Source: Wenzhouxiangella sp. XN24
GTDB lineage: Bacteria > Pseudomonadota > Gammaproteobacteria > Steroidobacterales > XN24
Length of the DNA stretch: 64,000 nt
Direction of reading: 5' to 3'
NCBI RefSeq assembly: GCF_011064545.1
Contig: NZ_JAAMFG010000017.1
Coordinates: 124,001-188,000 of the forward strand
In this document: positions 28,491-37,807 of the stretch, in pieces
How the letters are laid out: each line of letters starts with the position of its first letter
Position numbering within the stretch: position 1 is the stretch's first letter
Made by a program: the position numbers and the translations under genes
Notes under the pieces: model-generated
What the model saw: the letters and a program-made list of their open reading frames with translations, nothing else
The model's database searches: none
Told to the model about the DNA's origin: nothing

Positions 28491-30952
28491 CAGACGTCCG
28501 CGCCCAGGTAGGCGGTCAGCCGCAGCAGGTCGGCGAACACGCCGGCCGCGGTCACCCCTGGCCCGGCGCCGGGCCCCTGCACGACGAGCGGATTGTCCTT
28601 GTAGCGCCGGGTGACGAACTGCACCACGTTGTCCGTCAGCCGTGCATAGGCGAAGGGATGATCGGCCGGCAGTTCCTCGAGACCCACGACGGCCTTGCCG
28701 CTGCGCCCGTCGAGCCTCGCCACGTAACGCAGCACGTGGTCGCGGGCCCGGGCGGCTTCGAGCCGCTCGCGCATATCGTCATCGCCGGCCGCGAGCCCCT
28801 CGAGAAACTCGTCGATACCGCCGTCGGCGAGCGCCTCCGGCACCAGGCTCTCCACTTCGACCTGGTCGAGTTCGAGCTCCAGCCCCATCTCGCGTGCCAG
28901 GATCACCAGCTTGCGGGCCACATCGAGTCCGGACAGGTCGTCGCGCGGGTCCGGCTCGGTGAATCCCAGCGCCCGGGCTTCGCTCACGATGGCGGAAAAC
29001 GGCCTGGCACCGTCGTAGCCGTTGAACAGAAACGCGAGCGTGCCGGACAGGATGCCCTCGATGGCGATGATCTCGTCGCCGGTCTGGCGCAGGTCGCGGA
29101 GCGTCTGGATGATCGGCAGGCCGGCGCCCACGGTGGTCTCCCCGAGGTACCGCACGTTGGCTTCGCGGCGTGTCTCCTGGAGCCGTCGCCACACGTCCAG
29201 CGGGCCGGACGCTGCCAGCTTGCTCGGCGTGATGACGTGGATGCCGCGCGCCAGCCAGTCCGTGTAGCGCGCCGCGACGGCCGCGTTGCCGCTGCAATCG
29301 ATGATGACCGCGTGGGGCAGGTGTTCGGCCTGCACGTGATCCGCGAACGTGTCCAGGTCCGTCGGCTCTCCAGACTGCAGCGCTTCGCGCCATGTGCCGA
29401 GATCCACGGCTCGCGTCGCGAGCACCATGCGCCGGGAGCCGGCGATCGCCCGCACCCGTAAATCGACCCGCGATTCGCTGGCCAGGCGCGGGATCTCGCC
29501 GGCGACCTGGTCGAGCAGCTGGGCCCCCACGCCGCCGGGGCCGATCAGGCCGATCGAGACGGCCTGTGGCGAAAGATAGAAACTCGCGTGCACGGCGCGC
29601 AACGCGCGATCCGCCTCCTCGCTCGGGATCACCGCCGAGATGTTGCGTTCCGACGCGCCCTGGGCAATAGCCCGCACATTGACCCCGGCGCGGCCCAGTG
29701 CCCCGAACATCTTGGCCGCCACGCCGGGCATGCCCCGCATGCCCTCGCCGACCACCGCGAGAATGCTGCAGTCGGGGACGAGCTCGACGCCCTCGACCTG
29801 CACCTGGTGAATCTCGGCCGCGAAGGCATTGCGCACCGCTTCGCGCGCGCGCAGGCCGTCCTCCTCGGGCACCGCGCAGCAGATCGAGTGCTCGGAACTG
29901 CCCTGCGAAATCAACACCACCGAGATCCCGGCATTGCGCAAGGCCTCGAACAACCGGCTCGCGGTGCCCGGCACACCGATCAGGCCGGCGCCTTCGAGGT
30001 TCAGCAGGGCCATTCCCGCGATGGTGGTGACCCCCTTGACGCCGCCGTCGCTGCTCACCGCACCGATGCGCGTGCCGCTGCCTTCCGGGTGTGCGGTATT
30101 CCGTATCCATACCGGGATGCTGCGCGCCACGAGCGGCGCCATGGTGCGGGGATGCAGCACCTTGGCGCCGAAGTAGGCCAGCTCCATCGCCTCGTGCCAG
30201 GAGAGTTCGCGGATGATCGACACATCCGGAATGCGCCGCGGGTCGCCGCTCATGACCCCGTCGACGTCGGTCCAGATCACGACCTCGCCGGCCTCCAGCA
30301 GGGCGGCGAAAATCGATGCGGAGAAGTCGCTGCCGTTGCGGCCGAGCGTCGTCGGCCCGCCGCGCTCGTCGCGCGCGATGTAGCCGGTGATCACCCGCAC
30401 GGCGGGCGCCGGTGTCCAGCTAGCCGCGAACCGGGTCCGGGTCTGTTCCCAGGCGACGGCGGGGCCGAGCTCGCTGTCGATCACCGTCAGCGCGTCGCGC
30501 GCGTCGAACCAGTCAGCATCGATACCCCGGGTGGCGAGTGCCGCCGCCAGCAGGCGTGCCGACCAGAGCTCGCCATGCCCTGCAACCAGCGCGAACACCG
30601 CGGCCGGCGCACGGCCGATCAGCGCCGTGGCCTTCAAGACATCATTGATGTCCTCGCGTTCCCGCTCGATCGCGGTGTTCCAGGCGCCGAGCCGCTCGCG
30701 GTCGAGCAGCGCATGCGCCAGGCCATGGCAACGGGCCATCACGGCATCCAGCGCGGCAGACCAGTCCTCACCGGCCTCCGCCGCGCGCACCAGGCCATGC
30801 AGCGCGTCCGTGATACCGGCGGGGGCCGAGACCACCACGGCCACGGGCCGCGGTCCCGCCGACTCGACGATGGAGATGACGCGACGGAATTCATCCAGTC
30901 CCGCAAGGCTGGTGCCGCCGAATTTATGCACGATGTCGACATGGTTTTTCAT
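28490..30952 (-). CDS. thrA: Bifunctional aspartate kinase / homoserine dehydrogenase
   Basis: 820 residues from ATG 30952. The kinase domain starts VDIVHKFGGTSLAGLDEFRRV and includes GRNGSDFSASIFAALLEAGEVVIWTDVDGV. Two ACT-type regulatory segments (for example GVPGTASRLFEALRNAGISVVLISQGSSEHSICCAV) follow. The dehydrogenase domain has IGLIGPGGVGAQLLDQV and GILSGTLAFLF. It controls entry to threonine synthesis and is presumably feedback-inhibited through the ACT domains. thrC follows directly. No homoserine kinase gene of the usual thrB type lies between or beside them. Confidence 0.94.
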   Translation of the reverse strand: MKNHVDIVHKFGGTSLAGLDEFRRVISIVESAGPRPVAVVVSAPAGITDALHGLVRAAEAGEDWSAALDAVMARCHGLAHALLDRERLGAWNTAIEREREDINDVLKATALIGRAPAAVFALVAGHGELWSARLLAAALATRGIDADWFDARDALTVIDSELGPAVAWEQTRTRFAASWTPAPAVRVITGYIARDERGGPTTLGRNGSDFSASIFAALLEAGEVVIWTDVDGVMSGDPRRIPDVSIIRELSWHEAMELAYFGAKVLHPRTMAPLVARSIPVWIRNTAHPEGSGTRIGAVSSDGGVKGVTTIAGMALLNLEGAGLIGVPGTASRLFEALRNAGISVVLISQGSSEHSICCAVPEEDGLRAREAVRNAFAAEIHQVQVEGVELVPDCSILAVVGEGMRGMPGVAAKMFGALGRAGVNVRAIAQGASERNISAVIPSEEADRALRAVHASFYLSPQAVSIGLIGPGGVGAQLLDQVAGEIPRLASESRVDLRVRAIAGSRRMVLATRAVDLGTWREALQSGEPTDLDTFADHVQAEHLPHAVIIDCSGNAAVAARYTDWLARGIHVITPSKLAASGPLDVWRRLQETRREANVRYLGETTVGAGLPIIQTLRDLRQTGDEIIAIEGILSGTLAFLFNGYDGARPFSAIVSEARALGFTEPDPRDDLSGLDVARKLVILAREMGLELELDQVEVESLVPEALADGGIDEFLEGLAAGDDDMRERLEAARARDHVLRYVARLDGRSGKAVVGLEELPADHPFAYARLTDNVVQFVTRRYKDNPLVVQGPGAGPGVTAAGVFADLLRLTAYLGADV

Positions 30953-31032
30953 ATGACTGCGGAGCCTACGACAGCGGCTATTGCGCCGCAACGGACACGC
31001 GGGCCTTGCCGCCAGGCCCCGTCCCGTGGACG

Positions 31033-32091
31033 ATGCGCTGCGTGAACCTTGAAGATGCCCCCGATCTGCACGTCGCCGCCGCCTGGAACCTGGTGCCGGA
31101 ATCGATCAGGCCGCTGGGCAGCGGCCTGATCAACCGGACATTCTCGGCACTCGACCGGCGCGGCACGCGTTACGTGCTACAGCAGCTCAACCCGGTTTTC
31201 CCCCCCGAGGTCAACGAGGACATCGAGGCGGTCACCGCGCACCTGGCCGGGCGGGGCCTGTTGACGCCGCGCCTGGTGCGCGCCTGCGACGGGCGGCTGT
31301 GGTTGCCGGATGAGCGCGGCGCATGGCGGCTGATGACGCATATCGATGGCCGGGTCCTCGAGACGGTGACCAACGAAGCGCAAGCCGAGACCGCCGGCGA
31401 GTTGCTGGCAAACTTTCATCGGGCACTGGATGACCTGGGCCACCAGTTCCGTTCGGTGCGGCCGCCGGTGCATGAGCCCGAGAGACATCTGCGCGACCTC
31501 GAGCGGGCGCTCGAGGCGCACCGCGGACATCGGCTCTACCCTCAGGCCGCCGCGCTCGCCGCGGAAATCTTCACGGCGGCCCGGGCCCTCTCGCCTCTCC
31601 CCGCGACCGCACCGCGCGTCGTACACGGTGATCCCAAGATCACGAACCTGGTCTTCGCGGCGCATGAAGACCGGGCGCTGTGCATGCTCGATCTCGACAC
31701 GCTCGGGCGCATGGCGCTGCCGCTGGAGCTCGGTGACGCCTTCCGTTCCTGGTGCAATATCGCCTCCGAAGACGATCCGCGCAGCGGTTTCTCCGTCGGC
31801 CTGTTCGCAGCCGCGACGCGCGGCTACGGGGTGGTGGCCGGTGACTGGCTCAGTCGCGAGGAAGCAGGCGCCATGGTGGAAGCCACCGCGACGATCCAGG
31901 TGGAACTGGCCGCAAGATTCTGCGCGGACACGTTGAACGAGTCTTATTTCGGCTGGAATCCCAGGGCGTTTGCGAGCCGGGGCGAGCACAACCTGGCGCG
32001 GGCGCGGGGCCAGCTCAACGTGCACCGGTCGCTGGTGGCGCAGCGCGCGCGGCTCGAAACGCTGGTGTCCCGAGCCTTCACGCCGCACTGA
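31033..32091 (+). CDS. APH-fold phosphotransferase, N-acetylhexosamine kinase (NahK)-like
   Basis: 352 residues from ATG 31033. A TTG at 31006 would extend it by nine residues. LGSGLINRTFSAL is the nucleotide loop, and YVLQQLNPVFPPEVNEDIEAVTAHL resembles the ILQRIN..VF..P..ENI signature of NahK-like kinases. VVHGDPKITNLVFA gives the catalytic Asp and CMLDLDTLGRMALPLELGDAF the metal-binding DLDT. It differs from the type II homoserine kinase signatures I know. Because it is divergently transcribed from thrA and no thrB is present, a substitute homoserine-kinase role is possible but unproven. Confidence 0.7.
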   Translation: MRCVNLEDAPDLHVAAAWNLVPESIRPLGSGLINRTFSALDRRGTRYVLQQLNPVFPPEVNEDIEAVTAHLAGRGLLTPRLVRACDGRLWLPDERGAWRLMTHIDGRVLETVTNEAQAETAGELLANFHRALDDLGHQFRSVRPPVHEPERHLRDLERALEAHRGHRLYPQAAALAAEIFTAARALSPLPATAPRVVHGDPKITNLVFAAHEDRALCMLDLDTLGRMALPLELGDAFRSWCNIASEDDPRSGFSVGLFAAATRGYGVVAGDWLSREEAGAMVEATATIQVELAARFCADTLNESYFGWNPRAFASRGEHNLARARGQLNVHRSLVAQRARLETLVSRAFTPH

Positions 32092-32187
32092 AATGGTGCA
32101 GAGCACCTGCGGTAATCCCCGATTGCCGCCGGCGCCCCGGCCGCCCCAAAGTAAGTCTCCAAGCTACGGGCGTCCGAGGTATGTCCA

Positions 32188-32376
32188 TTGAACAAGCAGA
32201 CTCCCGAGCAGATCGGTTCCGAGGGCAGCGGCCTGATGAACCGCCTGGCCAAGCGCCCGGTGCGCATCCCCAGCCGTGTCGTGCTGGGCGGTGACAAGGA
32301 AGTGGTGATCGTGCACGAGGCCGAGGAATACCGGCTGCAGGTCAACCCGGAAGGGAAGCTCGTCCTCAGTCGCTGA
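32188..32376 (+). CDS. hemP: Hemin uptake protein HemP-like
   Basis: 62 residues from TTG 32188, with GAGGT seven bases upstream. The C-terminal half RIPSRVVLGGDKEVVIVHEAEEYRLQVNPEGKLVLSR matches the short HemP family (R-x-x-S..L..G..E..I.H....Y.L..T..GKLILTK). Family members lie near heme receptors. Here there is no TonB receptor nearby, and I see no convincing Fur box. The gene overlaps the convergent methyltransferase tail by 11 bp. Confidence 0.7.
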   Translation: MNKQTPEQIGSEGSGLMNRLAKRPVRIPSRVVLGGDKEVVIVHEAEEYRLQVNPEGKLVLSR

Positions 32377-32950
32377 ACGGCATGAACGACGCCGGAACCC
32401 GCTGCGCGAGCAACTGCGCAAGCGTGCGGCCGCCCATCACTCCCTCGCGATAAAAATGCAGCCGCAGTCCCGTCGCGAAGCCCAGCGCCTCGCCGGGCCG
32501 CGCGCGATGCGGGCTGTCGCCGTTGGCGGCCTGTAACACCACCTGCACCAGCAGCAGCCCGCCCGGCGCGAGGAGCCGCCGGGCCTCGGTGATGACTGCC
32601 GGCGAATAGAAATCCACGCACGTGACGAGGTCGAGGCCCGGGGTCACAGGGGGCAGGCCCTCGTCGAGGTCGGCCTCGATCACCTGGAGCCGGTCCGCAT
32701 AACCACCCTCGGCCGCGCGAGTGCGCAGCTTGTCCAGCGCGGCCGGCGAGATGTCCACCGCGGTCACCGAAAGTCCCCGTTGCGCGAGCCAGCCGGGCAG
32801 CTGGCCTTCGCCGCAGGCGATATCCAGCGCCCGGCCCGCATGCGGCAAAACACCCTCCATTTCGAGCACGAAGCGCTTCGGCGCCGGCCCCATCACGAGG
32901 CTTTCGGGGGCGTAGCGTGCATCCCAGCGTTCGCGGTCGGCCTGGCTCAT
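32366..32950 (-). CDS. Class I SAM-dependent methyltransferase (TehB-like)
   Basis: 194 residues from ATG 32950, overlapping the stop of fghA (ATGA). Motif I is ALDIACGEGQLPGWLAQRGL with the acidic residue VTAVDIS. DLVTCVDFYSPAVITEARRLLAPGGLLLVQVV forms the later strands. The N-terminal ERWDARYAPES is like thiopurine/tellurite methyltransferases. The substrate is unknown. Co-transcription with the formaldehyde genes suggests, but does not show, a detoxification role. Confidence 0.85.
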   Translation of the reverse strand: MSQADRERWDARYAPESLVMGPAPKRFVLEMEGVLPHAGRALDIACGEGQLPGWLAQRGLSVTAVDISPAALDKLRTRAAEGGYADRLQVIEADLDEGLPPVTPGLDLVTCVDFYSPAVITEARRLLAPGGLLLVQVVLQAANGDSPHRARPGEALGFATGLRLHFYREGVMGGRTLAQLLAQRVPASFMPFSD

Positions 32951-33810
32951 GGGGCACCCAGTACGGCAGCATGATGGTGAAGATGGTCCGCCATGAACGA
33001 GGCGATGAAATAGTAGCCGTGGTCGTAGCCGGCATGGCGGCGCAGCTCGAGAGGCTGGCCGGCGGCGGCGCAGGCTTCCTCCAGCGCCTCGGGATTCAGC
33101 TGCGCGGCCAGGAAAGGATCCTCGAGCCCCTGGTCCACGAGGATCGTGTGCGGTGAGCGCCGGCCCCGGCCGAGCAGTTCGGTGGCGTCCCAGTCCCGCC
33201 AGGCCGCCGGATCCGGGCCCAGGTAGGCGCTGAACGCTTTCTGGCCCCAGGGACAGCTTGCGGGGGCCGCGATGGGGGCGAACGCGGATACCGAGCGGTA
33301 GGTCTCGGGATGCCTCAGCCCCAGCACCAGCGCGCCGTGACCCCCCATCGAGTGCCCGAAGATGCCCTGGCGGCGCATGTCCGCGGGGAAAGCCGTCGCG
33401 ACGATCTCCGGCAGTTCGGCGGTGACGTAGCTGTACATCCGGTAGTGCCCCGCCCACGGCGACTCGGTGGCATCGACATAGAATCCCGCCCCGAGGCCCA
33501 GGTCCCAGGCCGCGTCCTCCGCATCCGGCACGCGTTCCCCCCGCGGGCTGGTGTCGGGCGCGATCAGCAGCAGGCCCCGCTCCGCCGCCACGCGCTGCGC
33601 CCCCGCCTTGATCATGAAGGTCTCTTCCGTGCAGGTGAGCCCCGACAGCCACGTCAGCACCGGTACCGCTCCGTTGCGCGCCGCCGGCGGCACGAAAGCG
33701 GCAAACCGCATCTCGCAGTCGTTGACCGCCGAGCGGTGCCGGTAATAGCCCACCGTCCCGCCGAAACAACGGTGCTCCGAGATCGTCTCGAGGAGATTGG
33801 CGATCGCCAT
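32947..33810 (-). CDS. fghA: S-formylglutathione hydrolase
   Basis: 287 residues, esterase D family. LTWLSGLTCTEETFMIKAGAQRVA is the N-terminal signature. GIFGHSMGGHGALVLGLRHPE carries the nucleophile Ser. DQGLEDPF and the C-terminal YDHGYYFIASFMADHLHHH supply the Asp and His. It hydrolyses S-formylglutathione to formate and glutathione in the cytosol. It follows frmA by one base and forms the standard formaldehyde-oxidation pair. The formate produced could feed the dehydrogenase encoded at 46.6-51.5 kb, though that enzyme is periplasmic. Confidence 0.95.
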   Translation of the reverse strand: MAIANLLETISEHRCFGGTVGYYRHRSAVNDCEMRFAAFVPPAARNGAVPVLTWLSGLTCTEETFMIKAGAQRVAAERGLLLIAPDTSPRGERVPDAEDAAWDLGLGAGFYVDATESPWAGHYRMYSYVTAELPEIVATAFPADMRRQGIFGHSMGGHGALVLGLRHPETYRSVSAFAPIAAPASCPWGQKAFSAYLGPDPAAWRDWDATELLGRGRRSPHTILVDQGLEDPFLAAQLNPEALEEACAAAGQPLELRRHAGYDHGYYFIASFMADHLHHHAAVLGAP

Positions 33811-33811
33811 C

Positions 33812-34918
33812 TCAGTACAACACCACGGAGCGGATGCTCTCGCCGCGATGCATGAGCTCGAAGGCGTCGTTGATGTCCTCGAGCGGCATCGTGTGCGTGA
33901 TCAGGTCGTCGATGTTGATCTTGCCCTCCATGTACCAGTCCACGATTTTCGGCACGTCGGTGCGCCCGCGCGCGCCGCCGAAGGCGCTGCCGCGCCAGTT
34001 GCGGCCCGTGACGAGCTGGAACGGGCGGGTCGCGATCTCCTGCCCGGCGCCGGCCACGCCGATGATGACGCTGGTGCCCCAGCCCTTGTGACAGCACTCG
34101 AGCGCCTGGCGCATCACCTGCACGTTGCCGATACACTCGAAACTATAGTCCACGCCGCCGCCGGTCACCGACACGATCTCGCCGACGACGTCGGCCACCT
34201 CCGCGGCATTGATGAAATCGGTCATGCCGAAGCGCTCGGCGAGGGCCGCCTTGGCAGGGTTCGTGTCGATGCCGATGATCCGGTCGGCGCCGACCATGCG
34301 CGCACCCTGCACCACGTTGAGGCCGATGCCGCCGAGGCCGAACACCGCCACCGTCGAACCCGGCTCCACCTTGGCCGTGAACACCACCGCGCCGATCCCC
34401 GTGGTCACGCCGCAGCCGATGTAGCAGACCTTGTCGAAGGGCGCATCCTCGCGGATCCGGGCCACGGCGATCTCGGGCAGGACGGTGTAATTGGAAAACG
34501 TGGAACAGCCCATGTAATGCAGCAGCGGGCGGCCGTCCAGGGAAAAGCGGCTGCTGCCGTCGGGCATCACGCCCCGACCCTGCGTGGCGCGTATGGCCTG
34601 GCAGAGGTTGGTCTTCGGGTTGAGGCAGAACTCGCACTCCCGGCACTCGGGGGTGTACAGCGGGATGACGTGGTCGCCCTTGCGCAGCGTCCGGACTCCC
34701 GGTCCCACGTCGACCACCACGCCGGCGCCTTCGTGGCCCAGGATCGCCGGGAAGGCACCCTCGGGATCCTCGCCGGACAGCGTGAACGCATCGGTGTGGC
34801 AGACGCCCGTGGCGCGAATCTCGACGAGGACCTCGCCCTCGCGCGGCCCGTCGAGGTCCACCGTCTCGATCGACAAGGGCTGGCCGGCTGCCAGGGCGAC
34901 TGCGGCGCGCGTCTTCAT
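33812..34918 (-). CDS. frmA: S-(hydroxymethyl)glutathione dehydrogenase / class III alcohol dehydrogenase
   Basis: 368 residues from ATG 34918 with GGAG upstream, matching the usual 369. Catalytic zinc site: [12 protein letters not shown] and GHEGAGVV. Structural zinc: [17 protein letters not shown]. The NAD site is [27 protein letters not shown]. It oxidises the glutathione-formaldehyde adduct to S-formylglutathione in the cytosol. A 135-bp divergent region separates it from the saccharopine-dehydrogenase-like gene. No FrmR-type regulator is encoded alongside. Confidence 0.96.
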   Translation of the reverse strand: MKTRAAVALAAGQPLSIETVDLDGPREGEVLVEIRATGVCHTDAFTLSGEDPEGAFPAILGHEGAGVVVDVGPGVRTLRKGDHVIPLYTPECRECEFCLNPKTNLCQAIRATQGRGVMPDGSSRFSLDGRPLLHYMGCSTFSNYTVLPEIAVARIREDAPFDKVCYIGCGVTTGIGAVVFTAKVEPGSTVAVFGLGGIGLNVVQGARMVGADRIIGIDTNPAKAALAERFGMTDFINAAEVADVVGEIVSVTGGGVDYSFECIGNVQVMRQALECCHKGWGTSVIIGVAGAGQEIATRPFQLVTGRNWRGSAFGGARGRTDVPKIVDWYMEGKINIDDLITHTMPLEDINDAFELMHRGESIRSVVLY

Positions 34919-35010
34919 GAGCGTCTCCGGATTTTGACTGACAGCCCGATTATGGAATCCGCGGTCCCGCATGACCACCTGCGCCCCGGCCGCGAGCCAT
35001 TCTTGCTATC

Positions 35011-35023
35011 GTAAGGCGCTTAC
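35011..35023. promoter_or_regulatory. Short dyad in the frmA / reductase divergent region
   Basis: GTAAGGCGCTTAC is a perfect inverted repeat (arms of five, centre GCG) about 30 bp before ATG 35054 and 90 bp from the frmA start. It could be an operator. No regulator is identified. Confidence 0.3.
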
Positions 35024-35053
35024 ATCGTATCCTCGCGAGGCCCGGCACAGGAC

Positions 35054-36283
35054 ATGAAAGATCGCGACTTCGACCTGGTCCTATGGGGCGCCACCGGCTT
35101 CACGGGACGCCTCGTCGCGGAGCACCTGGTCCGTGCCGGCAAGGATCGCAAGCTGCGCTGGGCGGTCGGGGGTCGCGATGCCGACAAGCTCGGGGCCGTG
35201 TTGCGCGACATCGGCGCGCCGCGGATCCCCGTGCTGCTCGGCGACAGTCACGACGCCGACTCCCTCGCCGGGCTGGCGCGCAGCGCGCGCGCGATCTGCT
35301 CCACGGTCGGCCCCTATGCGCTGCATGGCTCGGGACTCGTGGCCGCCTGCGCCGAAGCGGGCACGCACTATTGCGACCTGAGCGGCGAAGTCCACTGGAT
35401 GCGACAGATGATCGACGCGCACGAGGCGCGGGCGACCGAGACCGGCGCGCGCATCGTGCACTCCTGCGGCTTCGACTCGGTCCCCTCCGATCTCGGCTGC
35501 CAGTTCCTGCAGGAAGAGGCTCTCGCGCGCTACGGCCGCCCCTGCAGTTCGGTGAAATTATTCGTTCGGCGCATGAAGGGCACCTTCAGCGGCGGCACCG
35601 TGGCCAGCATGCTCAATGCGCTGGACGCGGCAAAACGCAATCCGGACGATCGCCGTGTGATGGGCGACCCTTACGCCCTGAATCCCGCGAAGCAGCGCAA
35701 GGGACCGGACGGACGCGACCAGGTCCGTCCCCTGCTCGACTCCGACGCCGACGGCTGGACCGCGCCTTTCGTCATGGCGAGCGTCAACACGCGGATCGTG
35801 AGGCGAAGCCATGCCCTGCTCGGCTGGCCCTGGGGCCACCGCTTCCGCTACACCGAGGCGGTGCTCACGGGCGAGGGCGCCGCGGGTTTCGCCCGCGCCG
35901 CCGCCGTCACGGCGGGCCTCGGCGCATTCATGGCCGCCGCCTCGCTGGGGCCGACCCGCGCGGTGATGAATCGCCTGTTTCTGCCGCAGCCGGGCGAGGG
36001 CCCCGACGAAGCGGCCCGCGAAGCCGGAGGCTTCGAGATGCTGCTGATCGGCCGGCACCCCACGGCGCCCGAGCGACAGCTCAGGGCCCGGGTCGTCGGG
36101 CGGCGTGATCCCGGCTACGGCGCCACGGCCCGCATGCTCGGCGAGGCCGCCCTGTGCCTGGCCCTCGACGAGGCTCGCCTGCCGGTCGGGGGCGGTTCCT
36201 GGACCCCGGCGACGGCCTTCGGCGGCCTGCTCCGGCAACGGCTCGAGGAGCGAGCCGACATCAGCTTTACCATCGACGAGTGA
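35054..36283 (+). CDS. Saccharopine-dehydrogenase-like NADP-binding protein (trans-acting enoyl reductase type)
   Basis: 409 residues. The Rossmann start DFDLVLWGATGFTGRLVAEHLV and STVGPYALHGSGLVAACAEAGTHYCDLSGEVHWMRQMID match the saccharopine-dehydrogenase-like family. IVHSCGFDSVPSDLGCQFLQEEAL is also diagnostic for this family, which includes the mycobacterial trans-acting enoyl reductases. AGGA precedes ATG 35054. The C-terminal half has a hydrophobic stretch around AAAVTAGLGAFMAAASL that may associate with membrane. The substrate is unknown. Confidence 0.82.
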   Translation: MKDRDFDLVLWGATGFTGRLVAEHLVRAGKDRKLRWAVGGRDADKLGAVLRDIGAPRIPVLLGDSHDADSLAGLARSARAICSTVGPYALHGSGLVAACAEAGTHYCDLSGEVHWMRQMIDAHEARATETGARIVHSCGFDSVPSDLGCQFLQEEALARYGRPCSSVKLFVRRMKGTFSGGTVASMLNALDAAKRNPDDRRVMGDPYALNPAKQRKGPDGRDQVRPLLDSDADGWTAPFVMASVNTRIVRRSHALLGWPWGHRFRYTEAVLTGEGAAGFARAAAVTAGLGAFMAAASLGPTRAVMNRLFLPQPGEGPDEAAREAGGFEMLLIGRHPTAPERQLRARVVGRRDPGYGATARMLGEAALCLALDEARLPVGGGSWTPATAFGGLLRQRLEERADISFTIDE

Positions 36284-36353
36284 GTGCCCGTCGAGGGCCT
36301 CCCCGGCCGGTGCTTCGCGTGGACCGCCCTGTTCGGATGAGGGAGATCAGCCG

Positions 36354-37805
36354 ATGAAAATAAGCTGGCGCGACTACGACCCGGGAACCGGATGGGACGA
36401 GCTGCTGGGCGCCCCCGGGCGACCCAGGCCCCATGCGCGCGAGTTGGCAAAACATCTCTCGGCACTGAGTGCGCAACAGCTGGGTCGGCGCCAGGATGCC
36501 GCGGAGCGCGCCATCCTCGAGATGGGCATCACTTTCACGGTCTACAGCGAAGGCCAGAATATCGATCGCGCCTGGCCGTTCGACATCATCCCGCGCATCA
36601 TCCCGGCAAGCGAATGGCGCCGCGTCGAGGCCGGGCTCAAACAGCGCATGACCGCGCTGAACCTGTTCATCGACGATCTCTACAACGAGCAACGGATCGT
36701 GGCGGACGGGCGCTTTCCCCGCGCGCTCCTGGAGACCTCCGGCAACTTCCGCAAGGAATGCAGGGGAGTCAAACCGGCCCATGGCGCCTGGGCGCACATC
36801 TGCGGCAGCGACCTGGTGCGTGATGCGGACGGCACGCTGTACGTGCTCGAGGACAATCTGCGCGTTCCCTCGGGCGTCTCCTACATGCTCGAAAACCGGA
36901 TCGTGACCAAGCAGGTCTTTCCGGAACTGTTTTCCCGCAACCGTATCCTGCCGGTGGACGATTACCCTTCCCTGTTGTTCGACACCCTCGCGTCGCTCTC
37001 CCCCCGGCCGCTGGACTATCCGGAAGTCGTCGTCCTGACACCCGGAATCTACAACTCGGCCTATTTCGAGCATGCCTATCTCGCCCAGGCGATGGGCGCC
37101 GAACTCGTCGAGGGCGGCGACCTGGTCGTCGCCGACGACGATTGCGTCTACATGCGCACGATCGCAGGCCTCGAACGCGTGGACGTGATCTACCGCCGGG
37201 TCGACGACACCTTCCTCGATCCTGACGAGTTCCGTCCCGACTCGATGCTGGGGGTGCGCGGGCTGATGCGGGCCTGGCGCGCCGGCAAGGTCGCGATCGC
37301 CAACGCCCCGGGCGCGGGCGTCGCGGATGACAAGCTGGTGTACGCCTACGTGCCGGACATCATCCGCTACTATCTCGACGAGGATGCCATCCTGCCCAAC
37401 GTGCCGACCTACGCCTGTATCGAAGAGAAGGACCGTCGGCATGTGCTGGAGAATCTTGCGAACCTGGTGGTCAAGCCGGTGAACGAATCCGGCGGCTACG
37501 GCATGCTGATCGGCCCCGCCGCGAGCCATGCGGACATCGACAAGTTCCGCCGGCTCGTGTCGCTGGAGCCGCGCAACTATATCGCCCAGCCGGTCCTCAG
37601 CCTGTCCACTGCACCGACCCTGGTCAACGGTCGACTCGAACCTCGCCACCTCGACTTGCGGCCTTTCAGCCTGCAGGGAGAACGCAACGAGGTGACCGCC
37701 GGCGGGCTGACTCGAGTCGCGCTCGTCGAGGGCTCCCTGGTCGTCAATTCGAGCCAGGGCGGCGGCAGCAAGGATACCTGGGTCGTCGAGAGCGAGGAGA
37801 GCTGA
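36354..37805 (+). CDS. Circularly permuted ATP-grasp protein (COG2308 type)
   Basis: 483 residues from ATG 36354 with GGGAG upstream. Family landmarks: RMTALNLFIDDLYNEQRIVADG, SDLVRDADGTLYVLEDNLRVPSGVSYMLENR, and the C-terminal NLVVKPVNESGGYGMLIGP nucleotide-binding segment. Proteins of this type are predicted ATP-dependent amide/peptide ligases and are encoded with alpha-E proteins and the proteasome-like Anbu peptidase. Here the alpha-E gene follows after two bases. Substrate and product are not known. Confidence 0.88.
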   Translation: MKISWRDYDPGTGWDELLGAPGRPRPHARELAKHLSALSAQQLGRRQDAAERAILEMGITFTVYSEGQNIDRAWPFDIIPRIIPASEWRRVEAGLKQRMTALNLFIDDLYNEQRIVADGRFPRALLETSGNFRKECRGVKPAHGAWAHICGSDLVRDADGTLYVLEDNLRVPSGVSYMLENRIVTKQVFPELFSRNRILPVDDYPSLLFDTLASLSPRPLDYPEVVVLTPGIYNSAYFEHAYLAQAMGAELVEGGDLVVADDDCVYMRTIAGLERVDVIYRRVDDTFLDPDEFRPDSMLGVRGLMRAWRAGKVAIANAPGAGVADDKLVYAYVPDIIRYYLDEDAILPNVPTYACIEEKDRRHVLENLANLVVKPVNESGGYGMLIGPAASHADIDKFRRLVSLEPRNYIAQPVLSLSTAPTLVNGRLEPRHLDLRPFSLQGERNEVTAGGLTRVALVEGSLVVNSSQGGGSKDTWVVESEES

Positions 37806-37807
37806 AC

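Noticed and set aside
32166-32190. ATG 32181 as start of a protein upstream of hemP
   Set aside because: It is in a different frame from HemP and gives an unconserved, Arg/Pro-rich peptide. TTG 32188 with GAGGT upstream fits HemP.
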